Shown here in pieces: positions 38,038-45,943 of a DNA stretch of 64,000 nucleotides (position 1 is its first letter; each line of letters starts with the position of its first letter). A model generated the notes under the pieces. That model searched no databases, had not been told where the DNA came from, and saw only the letters and a program-made list of their open reading frames with translations. Made by a program: the position numbers and the translations under genes. The DNA is from Dysgonomonas mossii (GTDB taxonomy: Bacteria > Bacteroidota > Bacteroidia > Bacteroidales > Dysgonomonadaceae): positions 1,116,001 through 1,180,000 of the forward strand of contig NZ_SPPK01000001.1 in assembly GCF_004569505.1 (NCBI RefSeq), given 5' to 3'.

Positions 38038-38490
38038 ACTGATATTATATTTTCTAAATTATTAAAATAATGAGCAGGTTAGTATTATTTGTCTTCAATG
38101 ATAAAATAATAACCTGCAAATTTTATCTAAGTTATAATAAGGAATTATTGTCGCATTTGCTCTTATCCATTTCTTTTAACACAGAGTAAAAAGAGTAACA
38201 CAGAGTTTCTTGCAATACAACAAATACAGCATTGTTTTTTACCAATTGCTTAATACAAAAGTAAAGAATCTTATTATAATAAAAAACTTATGACCTGTAT
38301 ACTCTCTGTAAAAGTATAAGGCTTCCATTTAATCATAAATACCATAAATGAGGTATTTATTGTATAAGCGATATCGTTAATTTTGTGGTTTGTAAAGAAC
38401 AAAGGTGAATATTGAAAATATAATTTTATAAAATAGCTTGGATTGTGTACTTTTGGCAAAATAATTAAAAGAAACAATCTATATATTTAG
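38038..38490. other. Divergent metQ / metNI control region with repeats
   Basis: It holds two -7 elements: TACTTTTG on the plus strand at 38448-38455 for metN, and on the minus strand at 38256-38263 for metQ. TAACACAGAGT is repeated directly at 38177-38187 and 38196-38206. An imperfect inverted repeat built on GCAGGTTA / TAACCTGC spans about 38074-38118 in the metQ leader. No SAM-riboswitch core was recognised. Confidence 0.5.
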
Positions 38491-39522
38491 ATGATTGAAA
38501 TAAAGAATGTAACAAAGATTTTTCAGGGAAAAAATGCGTCTTCTACTGCTCTGTCGAATATATCCCTTACTGTTCCTAAAGGCAAGATATTTGGTATAAT
38601 AGGAGAGTCGGGTGCAGGCAAAAGTACGTTAATCCGCTGTGTAAACTTATTAGAACGTCCCACTTCAGGTGAAATATATATTGATGGACAGGATATGCTG
38701 ACTTTGTCTTCTTCGGAGCTTATTGCTACCCGAAGGAAGATCGGTATGATATTTCAACACTTCAACTTGCTATCTTCCGCTACAGTATTTGAAAATATAG
38801 CATTTCCTCTAAAGTTGAATAAAACTCCTAAGGAATTAATTAAGCAGCGGATTTTGGAGTTGTTGGCTCTTGTTGGCTTAGAAAACAAAGCTGATGATTA
38901 TCCTGCAAAACTTTCGGGTGGCCAGAAACAGCGTGTTGCTATTGCGCGCGCTTTAGCTAATAATCCTCAAATACTTTTGTGTGACGAAGCAACCAGTGCA
39001 TTAGATCCGGCAACCACTTATTCGATTCTTTCTTTGTTGAAAGATATTAATAAGAAGATGAATATTACAATATTGTTGATCACACATGAAATGGAAGTTG
39101 TAAAAACGATTTGTGATGAAGTCGCTGTCCTCAACAAGGGTGAGTTGATAGAGCAAGGGCTGATCACTGAGATCTTTTCACATCCTAAAAATGAATTGAC
39201 CAAATACTTTATTGATTCTTCTATAAGACTGCATATTCCTTCTAATTATTCAGATCGGCTGACAGAGCAATTTATGGATAATAAACATATGCTTATTCGA
39301 TTAGAAATCTCGGGACAGTCTGAAGCAAATGCAGTGCTATCGGATATTGCGAAGTTGTATGAGGTCAATAGTAATATTGTATGTGCTCAAATAGATCATA
39401 TAAAAGGTGTTAAGTTTGGGGGTATGCTGATAGAATTACACGGCTTGCCAGAAAATGAAGTATTAGCTGTTGAGTATTTAAAGAGTAAGAATATAAACGT
39501 AAGTGCTTTAGGATATGTCTAG
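38491..39522 (+). CDS. metN: Methionine ABC transporter ATP-binding protein
   Basis: A 343-residue ATPase that powers methionine import. It shows Walker [11 protein letters not shown]-loop MIFQHFNLL, signature [15 protein letters not shown], Walker [12 protein letters not shown] and switch histidine LLITHEME. The C-terminal 100 residues form the regulatory NIL domain that binds methionine for feedback inhibition. Its stop overlaps the metI start by 8 bp. Promoter element TACTTTTG lies at 38448-38455. Confidence 0.95.
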   Translation: MIEIKNVTKIFQGKNASSTALSNISLTVPKGKIFGIIGESGAGKSTLIRCVNLLERPTSGEIYIDGQDMLTLSSSELIATRRKIGMIFQHFNLLSSATVFENIAFPLKLNKTPKELIKQRILELLALVGLENKADDYPAKLSGGQKQRVAIARALANNPQILLCDEATSALDPATTYSILSLLKDINKKMNITILLITHEMEVVKTICDEVAVLNKGELIEQGLITEIFSHPKNELTKYFIDSSIRLHIPSNYSDRLTEQFMDNKHMLIRLEISGQSEANAVLSDIAKLYEVNSNIVCAQIDHIKGVKFGGMLIELHGLPENEVLAVEYLKSKNINVSALGYV

Positions 39523-40168
39523 TGAGATGATCGATTTATTGTTAAAAGGTACAGGTGAAACAATCGTCATGACCCTTGTGTCAGGCTTTTTTAGTTTTTT
39601 GCTTGGATTACCGCTTGGGGTTTGGCTGTATATAACACGTAAAGGGCAGATAAAAGAAAATATGATATTGCATAATATCCTATCAACATTCATAAATATC
39701 TTTAGAGCCATTCCTTTTATTATTCTTATTGTATGGATGATTCCTTTCACTCGTGCATTGGTAGGTACATCAATAGGGGTTTTAGCCGCACTTGTTCCAT
39801 TGAGTATTGGTGCTGCTCCTTTTGTTGCCCGAATGATAGAAAATAGCCTTATCGATGTGCCGAGTGGTTTGATAGAGGCTTCTCGATCGATGGGTGCAAC
39901 TCCACTTCAGATTGTGAAAAAGGTTTTATTACCAGAAGCATTACCGTCAATTGTTAATTGTGTATCTATAACGTTAATAATGCTTGTCGGTTATTCTGCT
40001 ATGGGTGGTGCTGTGGGAGCCGGAGGATTGGGACAAATTGGTTACCAATATGGCTATGTTGGTTATAATCTGGAAATAATGAATATAGTTTTAGCGTTGC
40101 TCGTAATATTAGTGTTTATAATCCAATATACAGGTAATTATATTTCTAAGAAGTTTGACCATAGATAA
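39515..40168 (+). CDS. metI: Methionine ABC transporter permease
   Basis: A 217-residue inner-membrane permease with five hydrophobic helices. It carries the coupling motif [26 protein letters not shown], the EAA-loop that contacts MetN. It forms the translocation path of the MetNIQ importer. The reading frame starts inside the end of metN (8-bp overlap). Confidence 0.95.
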   Translation: MSSEMIDLLLKGTGETIVMTLVSGFFSFLLGLPLGVWLYITRKGQIKENMILHNILSTFINIFRAIPFIILIVWMIPFTRALVGTSIGVLAALVPLSIGAAPFVARMIENSLIDVPSGLIEASRSMGATPLQIVKKVLLPEALPSIVNCVSITLIMLVGYSAMGGAVGAGGLGQIGYQYGYVGYNLEIMNIVLALLVILVFIIQYTGNYISKKFDHR

Positions 40169-40219
40169 TCACTTTGCTCTTTTGGGAATATAAATAATAT
40201 TCACAATTTTAATTAGAAA

Positions 40220-40588
40220 ATGAAACTATCTTATTTTTTATTTACAATTATTCTTAGTCTGGTATCTCTTTCTATTGATGCGCAGATAGCCGATACAGAT
40301 ACATTAAGATCATTGGCTGCACGTAAAGGTACTGTGATTGTTGATGTGCGTACGGTAGAAGAGTATGATGAAGGGCATATTGGATCGTCTATAAATATTC
40401 CCTTACAGATACTCGGTGATTCTATCGAGAGTTTGAAACATTATGAGAAAGTAATTGTGATCTGTCGAAGTGGCAGACGAAGTGCTAAAGCCAAAGCTGA
40501 GTTTGAAGAGGCTGGTTTTACGAATGTATATAATGGTGGTGGATGGGAACATCTAAAGGCTATTTTAGAAGCTCGGGAAGAAGAGTAG
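40220..40588 (+). CDS. Exported rhodanese-like protein
   Basis: A 122-residue single-domain rhodanese with an N-terminal signal peptide ending at SIDAQIA, so it acts in the periplasm. The domain shows VIVDVRTVEEYDEGHI and the active-site loop ICRSGRRSA with C82. Rhodaneses carry sulfane sulfur as a persulfide; the physiological acceptor is unknown. It follows metI by 51 bp and may share its transcript. Confidence 0.87.
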   Translation: MKLSYFLFTIILSLVSLSIDAQIADTDTLRSLAARKGTVIVDVRTVEEYDEGHIGSSINIPLQILGDSIESLKHYEKVIVICRSGRRSAKAKAEFEEAGFTNVYNGGGWEHLKAILEAREEE

Positions 40589-40648
40589 CACGGGAAGTTT
40601 TCGTCCTGATAAAAAATAAGAATTAAGGTGTAAAATAGTATTCTTATT

Positions 40649-40681
40649 TTTGGTCAGAGTTCAGAAAATATACTAATTTTA
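40649..40681 (+). promoter_or_regulatory. Promoter of the tRNA-Gly / tRNA-Leu pair
   Basis: TTTG at 40649-40652 and TAATTTTA at 40674-40681 (seven of eight consensus positions), spaced 21 bp, lie 12 bp upstream of tRNA-Gly. Confidence 0.5.
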
Positions 40682-40692
40682 CAACACCGATT

Positions 40693-40765
40693 GCGAAAGT
40701 AGCTCAGTTGGTAGAGCACAACCTTCCCAAGGTTGGGGTCGCGGGTTCGAGCCCCGTTTTTCGCT
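40693..40765 (+). tRNA. tRNA-Gly (anticodon CCC)
   Basis: 73-nt cloverleaf. The acceptor GCGAAAG pairs with TTTTCGC (one G-T pair), the anticodon stem CAACC/GGTTG holds loop TTCCCAA giving CCC, and the T-arm contains GGGTTCGAGCCCC. CCA is not encoded. Confidence 0.95.
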
Positions 40766-40774
40766 CGAAAAAAT

Positions 40775-40856
40775 GCGCATGTGGCGTAATGGTAGCCGCG
40801 CTGTCTTCAGGTGGCAGTGACCTACGGTCGTGGGGGTTCGAGTCCCTTCATGCGCA
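40775..40856 (+). tRNA. tRNA-Leu (anticodon CAG)
   Basis: 82-nt class II tRNA with a long variable arm (TGACC-TAC-GGTCG). The acceptor GCGCATG pairs with CATGCGC, and the anticodon stem CTGTC/GGCAG holds loop TTCAGGT giving CAG. It is 9 bp after tRNA-Gly, in the same transcription unit. Confidence 0.93.
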
Positions 40857-40871
40857 CAGATTTAAATGTTA

Positions 40872-40903
40872 ATAGGCCTATATTCAATAGATTATAGGCC
40901 TAT
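40872..40903 (+). terminator. Terminator after the tRNA pair
   Basis: An 11-bp perfect stem (ATAGGCCTATA at 40872-40882 with 40893-40903) and a 10-nt loop, 15 bp after tRNA-Leu. The tail is only moderately U-rich. Confidence 0.65.
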
Positions 40904-41079
40904 GTTATTGGAATTTATTTATTTACGTATAAAAACTAAAATGTAAATATTTTGTCGTTTTTTACCTTTAACAATAAATGTAAAAACAATATCGTCTTTC
41001 TTTGAAATGTATAATTTACAATATTCTTAACCGTTCAATTACTTGAAAAAGTTTCTAAAAGTTAAAGACAATTCAAGTT

Positions 41080-41670
41080 TTAATTTAAATCAATTACTGA
41101 TGCATCATCACCATCAGAGACTGAAATGAAATATTTGTTTTTAGCTGGAACTTCAAATGCTATTACTCCTTTTTTTACAATATTTGGATTGCACTCATCA
41201 AAGTATATACCATTTCCTGATGCAGCTAAATCAAGATTCAGGCTATTTGATGCCGCATATATAGCACCCTTCTCATCGATAAGATCAAAATAATTATATT
41301 CAATAACTGCTTGATTATTTGAAGTGTTTTGATATGTGATGTAAACCAACAAGACAAGAGTTCTATCCTTATTTTTTCTGTCATAGGCAATCTTCGTTAT
41401 TGTAAATTTAAATTTTCCTGTAATAACAGATTCATTTATCTTAGGTAAAACAATGCTTTTGGATGAAATTTCTTTATTGGTGGTTGATGCATTTTCAGAA
41501 TTCGTAGATTGCTCTATATCTGATAATTTCTCTGTATCTCTCTTTGGGTTGTCTCCATTAATCAAAATCACAAAAACTAATATTATAATTAAACCTAAAG
41601 TCACAAATAAACACCCAATGTTTAATGCTTTTCTTTTACTTTCTAGTTTATTATCACTTGTCTTTTTCAT
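41080..41670 (-). CDS. Membrane-anchored DUF4352-like protein
   Basis: A 196-residue protein with one transmembrane helix near the N-terminus (about residues 18-40). A Ser/Thr/Asn-rich linker follows, then a beta-sandwich resembling DUF4352 (GKFKFTITKIAYD, LVLLVYITYQNTS, YFDLIDEKG and KGVIAFEVPAKN). Such domains are extracytoplasmic and of unknown function. It lies 77 bp downstream of the HsdR-N protein gene on the same strand, a possible two-gene unit. Confidence 0.7.
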   Translation of the reverse strand: MKKTSDNKLESKRKALNIGCLFVTLGLIIILVFVILINGDNPKRDTEKLSDIEQSTNSENASTTNKEISSKSIVLPKINESVITGKFKFTITKIAYDRKNKDRTLVLLVYITYQNTSNNQAVIEYNYFDLIDEKGAIYAASNSLNLDLAASGNGIYFDECNPNIVKKGVIAFEVPAKNKYFISVSDGDDASVIDLN

Positions 41671-41746
41671 AATAATTTATTAGAGTATCGTTTTTTGACT
41701 CCGATTTTAAGTGTATTATCTCAGATTCTCTTTTCTTTCATTTCTT

Positions 41747-42811
41747 TTATATATAGTTTTTAACTACTTCTTTTATTTCATTGGCATATTGGTATATATC
41801 ATCTAAAGAAGATATATTGTGCCTTGTTTCCTTTTTTTCTTTATCAAAAGTTACGATGTATTTATTTGTAGGTGAGTTAAAATACAATCGGACTATAGGT
41901 TTTCGATTATTATTATCAAATATTATTGCAAAGTAAGTTTGAGCATCCCTATATGTTATTCTCGATACATTTACAACTTCTCGAAGTATAGCCTTAATCA
42001 ACATGAAGCCTTCTAATTCTTCTTCTGTAGTAACTATACCATTGTTTTTATCTTCAACAATTAGTGATTCTGGTTGTTCGGGTTGCTCTTCTTGGGCAAC
42101 TTCTGTTTTTAAAGCCGTTTTCAGACGATCTGAAATAATATCACTAATTAAACCTGAAATAGATTTTTTGACTAGAGATGTAAATTGTTCTAATAGCTTA
42201 GGGGTGATAACACCATCATAAACCTGTTTTGCAAATAATTTAACAAACTCAGGGCTCGGATTTGAGAATTCGTTGTTAATAACCATTTTCAACTGACTTG
42301 TGTATTTTAATTCACTTGCAGAGCTCAATATATTATCAACATCAAAATATGTTTTATGGAATTTTTTTAATTCCTCGACTGTGTTACTTTTGAGATCAAA
42401 TAAATTGATTTCAAGAAATGGCTTCTCGTCCATTTTATTAGGAGTTTCAAGGTCTGTATAGAACTTGTAGACTATTCCATTAGTCAATAACCCGAATTTA
42501 GCATTTGATACATGGAAGTAACGCAACAACTGATTGTCATGTAATGTCAGATCTTGCTTCCAGTGCTTGCACTCTACTAAAACGACAGGCTGATTATCTC
42601 TGAATATAGCATAATCTATCTTTTCTCCCTTCTTAGTTCCTATATCACAAGTAAACTCTGGCATTACTTCTAATGGATTGAACACATCATAACCCATTGC
42701 TTGAAGAAAAGGCATAATTAAAGCATTTTTAGTTGCTTCTTCTGTTTGGAGGCTGTCTTTTAGTTTTTCGGCTCTGTCTGAAAGCTGTTTGATTTGATCT
42801 TTGAAGTCCAT
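41747..42811 (-). CDS. Orphan HsdR N-terminal-domain (PD-(D/E)XK) protein
   Basis: A 354-residue protein whose N-terminal 150 residues match the type I restriction HsdR_N nuclease fold: EEATKNALIMPFLQAMGYDVF, then the catalytic pattern KIDYAIF plus VVLVECKHWKQ (Asp and E-x-K). The helicase domain of true HsdR is absent, and no hsdM or hsdS gene is nearby. The C-terminal 100 residues form a separate domain with ITYRDAQTYFAIIFDNNNRKP. It may be a nuclease in defence or DNA repair, or a domesticated remnant; function is not established. Confidence 0.83.
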   Translation of the reverse strand: MDFKDQIKQLSDRAEKLKDSLQTEEATKNALIMPFLQAMGYDVFNPLEVMPEFTCDIGTKKGEKIDYAIFRDNQPVVLVECKHWKQDLTLHDNQLLRYFHVSNAKFGLLTNGIVYKFYTDLETPNKMDEKPFLEINLFDLKSNTVEELKKFHKTYFDVDNILSSASELKYTSQLKMVINNEFSNPSPEFVKLFAKQVYDGVITPKLLEQFTSLVKKSISGLISDIISDRLKTALKTEVAQEEQPEQPESLIVEDKNNGIVTTEEELEGFMLIKAILREVVNVSRITYRDAQTYFAIIFDNNNRKPIVRLYFNSPTNKYIVTFDKEKKETRHNISSLDDIYQYANEIKEVVKNYI

Positions 42812-43336
42812 GGTATCATTTGTTTAAAATTAATCTTAAAAATGAGCTATTAGATGTTTTGTTCTAAATTAAAATAGTTTTCTCATTTTGTTTAAGTCTA
42901 TAATAAAATCAATATATTCTGAAAATAGATTTAAGGAATGTCAAGAAGTCTGATCCGAGTCTAAAGCTTTGATTAATTATTTACTTGATAAATTGAATTA
43001 TCTATAAAAATAATTCAAATCAAATGGATTTTACCAATTAACCTTTCACTTATAAAGAATTAATTTTTTAGGATTAACAATGTCTTCATGTTTGGATCTT
43101 GATGATATAACCTTTTTATATCAAGGTGTTTAGTCCTTTTTCAAAAGTAGATAAAAGGAAAATATAAATCAAATAAATTTAAGAAAAATTTATTTAAAAT
43201 AAACATTTTGGCGCTAGTACCCGAAACTAAAAAAGAGTCAGAGGGATTCTATAAATATTTATTTACAAAATATGAAGTGAAAAAGGAGTAGCATAATTTC
43301 TTCGTGAAGTAAATAGAATAGACTTTAATAAAAGAT
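42812..43336. other. Long A+T-rich intergenic region
   Basis: About 525 bp with no supported gene. A weak hairpin (CTTGATgATA with TATATCAAG) lies at 43098-43125. Composition is visibly more A+T-rich than the flanking genes. Confidence 0.45.
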
Positions 43337-43447
43337 TCAATTCCTCTTCCCTTTAAATAAATTATTTAAGATACAATAAACTAGAAAGGCAAGGTAGGAT
43401 ACCACCACTACACTCAGCATAACCAAATTAACAGCATTAATATCCAT
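43337..43447 (-). CDS. Small single-helix membrane protein (KdpF-like)
   Basis: A 36-residue reading frame beginning MDINAVNLVMLSVV, with one strongly hydrophobic helix (residues 7-27) and a basic end FKGKRN. A perfect -7 element on the minus strand (TACATTTG, 43471-43478) lies 23 bp upstream of the ATG, supporting expression. Size and shape recall KdpF, the small potassium-ATPase subunit, but no kdpABC genes are near. It could equally be an unrelated small membrane protein. Confidence 0.5.
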   Translation of the reverse strand: MDINAVNLVMLSVVVVSYLAFLVYCILNNLFKGKRN

Positions 43448-43634
43448 AGCATAAATTTTTTTTGTTTACTCAAATGTATTATATGATTATTTCATTTCGA
43501 TTAAAATTTTATTAAGTATTTGCTAAATAATTATTTATGAGGGAGCTGTGAATTTTACTTTCGCATGCAACTTTTAATAGAAGACAATCATCTATATATT
43601 ATAAAGAGAAGTAGTAACCCTTATATATATTATA
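43448..43634. other. Divergent promoter region for the small membrane protein and the DUF4595 lipoprotein
   Basis: Minus-strand TACATTTG at 43471-43478 serves the small gene. Plus-strand TACTTTCG at 43556-43563, one mismatch from consensus, is the best candidate for the lipoprotein gene. No clear -33 element was seen for either. Confidence 0.4.
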
Positions 43635-44456
43635 ATGAAAAACATAAGCTCGTATTTTAAATTATGTCTTGTGCTGGTCTGTTTATTATTTGTAGCATGC
43701 TCGGATGATAACAGCATACAGAATTTTCCGGGTGGAACTTCTGCTCAATTATTGCCGGTAAAAATCTCCGGAGAAAAGAATGGTGGTCAGAAAGTGTTCG
43801 TATACGACTATTACAATCGCCTTATAAGTTGTAGTTATTTTTCTAAATTAGATAAGAATCTATCTAAGATCAGCGAACTTAAAATACAATACGATGCATT
43901 GGGGCGTGTAGATAAAGCTACACAGGAATCCTCAGAAGGCGAAAGTTATACTTATACAATAACTTATGAGGGATCACATATAGTAGTGCAAGATAAATAC
44001 TATACACGATACATTGACATTGATACAAAAGGCAGGGTGTTGAAAATGAAGCAATATTATGCAAATAACAGAGATGCATCGATAGAATATAATTACCAAT
44101 ACGATCAGAAGGGTAATTTGATAAAGAACGACTTTAGCAACAATTATTATTCATACACCTATGATGTTCATAATGGTATATATAGCTCTGTGAATACACC
44201 TCAGTGGTTTTTGGTGACTATGCTGGACGCTACTCTTATTTATAATAATTATACTCAAATACAAGTATCTTTTTTAGATGAGAATGGAAAAGAGCAAACA
44301 CCTACCACCTTTAAAATAACCCATACTTACAATGAAAATGGATATCCGGTTAAATATCATGTTCCTAATATGACGTTTTGTGGAACGCCACCCTTACCGG
44401 AAAGTGATTTTAGAGTGGAATACCAAGAAGCCAAGGTTATGGGGGTATATTTTTAA
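43635..44456 (+). CDS. DUF4595-type lipoprotein with YD-like repeats
   Basis: A 273-residue lipoprotein (lipobox LLFVACSDD). The mature part consists of short beta-hairpin repeats resembling RHS/YD units: VYDYYNRLISCSYF, IQYDALGRVDKA, YIDIDTKGRVLKM, YQYDQKGNLIKN and HTYNENGYPVKY. This is typical of the DUF4595 surface lipoproteins common in Bacteroidota. Function is unknown. It stands alone, with a terminator right behind it. Confidence 0.82.
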   Translation: MKNISSYFKLCLVLVCLLFVACSDDNSIQNFPGGTSAQLLPVKISGEKNGGQKVFVYDYYNRLISCSYFSKLDKNLSKISELKIQYDALGRVDKATQESSEGESYTYTITYEGSHIVVQDKYYTRYIDIDTKGRVLKMKQYYANNRDASIEYNYQYDQKGNLIKNDFSNNYYSYTYDVHNGIYSSVNTPQWFLVTMLDATLIYNNYTQIQVSFLDENGKEQTPTTFKITHTYNENGYPVKYHVPNMTFCGTPPLPESDFRVEYQEAKVMGVYF

Positions 44457-44480
44457 TTTTAATTTATTCTTTAATTATAC

Positions 44481-44506
44481 AAGGACAACATTTGTTGTCC
44501 TTTTTT
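44481..44506 (+). terminator. Terminator of the DUF4595 lipoprotein gene
   Basis: AAGGACAAC (44481-44489) pairs with GTTGTCCTT (44494-44502) across a 4-nt loop, followed by a run of T, 24 bp after the stop codon. Confidence 0.85.
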
Positions 44507-44592
44507 ATTAAGGGAATATCTTATATTGTTATAGAGAACGTTGTTTTAGTACTCCAGAAGAATCTGATGACTGTTTCTCTTAAATAAATTGA

Positions 44593-44600
44593 TACTTTTG
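44593..44600 (+). promoter_or_regulatory. -7 promoter element of the ynfA-like gene
   Basis: TACTTTTG lies 21 bp upstream of ATG 44622. It places transcription start near 44607, so the earlier in-frame start at 44589 cannot be used. Confidence 0.55.
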
Positions 44601-44621
44601 TCTTGTTTAAATGAAAAATCT

Positions 44622-44951
44622 ATGGATATTTTAAGGTCTGTTTGTATATTTATTCTTGCCGGTATATGCGAAATTGGTGGTGGATATCTTATTTGGTTAT
44701 CAATAAGAGAAGACAAGCCTCTATGGTATGGAATTCTTGGTGGAGCTATTATGATCGCATACGGTATAGTTGCTACTTTTCAGGAGTCTAATTTCGCAAA
44801 AGTTTATGCAACGTATGGCGGCTTTTTCATCGTTTTGTCTCTTCTTTGGGCATTTGTGTTTGATAAATATATTCCTACTAAATATGATATTATCGGAGCA
44901 CTGGTTGCATTGATCGGTGTTTGTATTATCTATTATTCTCCTCGCGAATAA
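44622..44951 (+). CDS. ynfA: YnfA-family (UPF0060) small membrane protein
   Basis: A 109-residue inner-membrane protein with four helices, of the SMR-like YnfA family. Diagnostic segments are AGICEIGGGYLIWLSIRE and ATFQESNFAKVYATYGGFFIVLSLLW; the family consensus has GRVYAAYGG at this place. Its role is uncertain; some homologues behave as small multidrug transporters. The start at 44622 follows from the promoter element and from alignment with the family N-terminus. Confidence 0.88.
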   Translation: MDILRSVCIFILAGICEIGGGYLIWLSIREDKPLWYGILGGAIMIAYGIVATFQESNFAKVYATYGGFFIVLSLLWAFVFDKYIPTKYDIIGALVALIGVCIIYYSPRE

Positions 44952-45033
44952 TAAATGCTAGTCGATTATTGTATTCTTTTTGTTGTTGGCTAAAAGAATA
45001 CACGCTATTTAGATATAAAAGTAAAAATGATAA

Positions 45034-45342
45034 CTATTCCGGGTCAGTATTAAACTTCCATTCTTTGTTTACAAAATCAAACACAATTGATAATTCCGAT
45101 ACAGAGGGGAGTTTTAGAAACTTATATTGAGTAATTATAGCTATTCTTGCTCCTTGTAATTTTGATACATTCTCATTCCATTCCGAAATTTTATTGAAGT
45201 AGGTATTTACACTTTCAATATCGGAAGAGGATATCGCTTTGTTAATATCATTTACTAAATCTGCAATATTAAGATTATTATAAGACTCGTTAAGTTTCTT
45301 ATAATTTTCCATATAACTATCTTGAATTTCTTTTACGTCCAT
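45034..45342 (-). CDS. Hypothetical small protein, helical
   Basis: A 102-residue protein starting MDVKEIQDSYMENYKK. The first 60 residues are predicted helical and rich in Asn, Lys and Glu, and the end (FVNKEWKFNTDPE) is beta-like. No signal peptide or known domain. The frame remains open upstream to 45405, but that extension looks like untranslated leader. I do not recognise a family. Confidence 0.55.
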   Translation of the reverse strand: MDVKEIQDSYMENYKKLNESYNNLNIADLVNDINKAISSSDIESVNTYFNKISEWNENVSKLQGARIAIITQYKFLKLPSVSELSIVFDFVNKEWKFNTDPE

Positions 45343-45440
45343 AGCATTGAGTGTTTTGTGTATTAAACCTGTTATATGATATAAAGTTAAGTAAAATAAA
45401 TACAAATAGATAAGATAGAAGGTGGATATTTTACCTTGTT

Positions 45441-45836
45441 TTAAATGATTCTTTCAGCAAATGCTATTACATGCCCATCGGGATCTGCGAAATAGCATGC
45501 TCTGTCTCCCCAATTTCTTTCAATAATGGGACTTATTAGTTTTGCTCCACTATTAATTGCATTATCAAACTCCAATTTAATATCCTCAACATACAGGTAC
45601 AGTTCACATCTGGGGATTCCATTGCCATCCTGAGGGTGGGGGAGTTGATTTGCTAATATTCTGGCGATTCCGTTGTTAGGCATTAAGCCTAATTTGCAAT
45701 GGTCGGATAAATTAAATTCTGTCATTCCGGGGACATTAAGATCCGAAGCTTGGCGAAATATCTTTTCATAAAATAAACTGCTTCTTTCTTGATTATCTAC
45801 AAACAGAATTGTTTGAGCGAGTTTAATGTGCTTCAT
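45441..45836 (-). CDS. VOC-family (glyoxalase/bleomycin-resistance fold) protein
   Basis: A 131-residue cytoplasmic protein with the paired beta-alpha-beta-beta-beta units of the VOC superfamily: KLAQTILFVDNQERSSLFYEKIF at the N-terminus and CELYLYVEDIKLEFDNAINSGAK with YFADPDGHVIAFAE at the C-terminus. The terminal Glu in IAFAE fits a metal ligand. Substrate unknown; homologues include dioxygenases, antibiotic-binding proteins and lyases. Confidence 0.85.
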   Translation of the reverse strand: MKHIKLAQTILFVDNQERSSLFYEKIFRQASDLNVPGMTEFNLSDHCKLGLMPNNGIARILANQLPHPQDGNGIPRCELYLYVEDIKLEFDNAINSGAKLISPIIERNWGDRACYFADPDGHVIAFAERII

Positions 45837-45885
45837 GATTTTGACTTTATATTGTCATTTTTTTCTGGACGAGACAAATAATTAA

Positions 45886-45922
45886 AAAACCTCTGAAACT
45901 TTATAAGAGATCAGAGGCTTTT
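45886..45922 (-). terminator. Terminator of korAB
   Basis: CCTCTGA (45890-45896) pairs with TCAGAGG (45911-45917). On the minus strand the hairpin is followed by a U-rich tract, 22 bp after the korB stop. Confidence 0.7.
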
Positions 45923-45943
45923 AAGTTTAATATCTATATTGTA

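Noticed and set aside
38038..38490. SAM riboswitch in front of the methionine transporter genes
   Set aside because: The conserved SAM-I core sequences and the P1-P4 arrangement could not be found on either strand.
40775..40856. Selenocysteine tRNA because TTCA occurs in the anticodon loop
   Set aside because: Correct stem pairing (CTGTC with GGCAG) places CAG at positions 34-36, and acceptor length is 7 bp, so it is tRNA-Leu.
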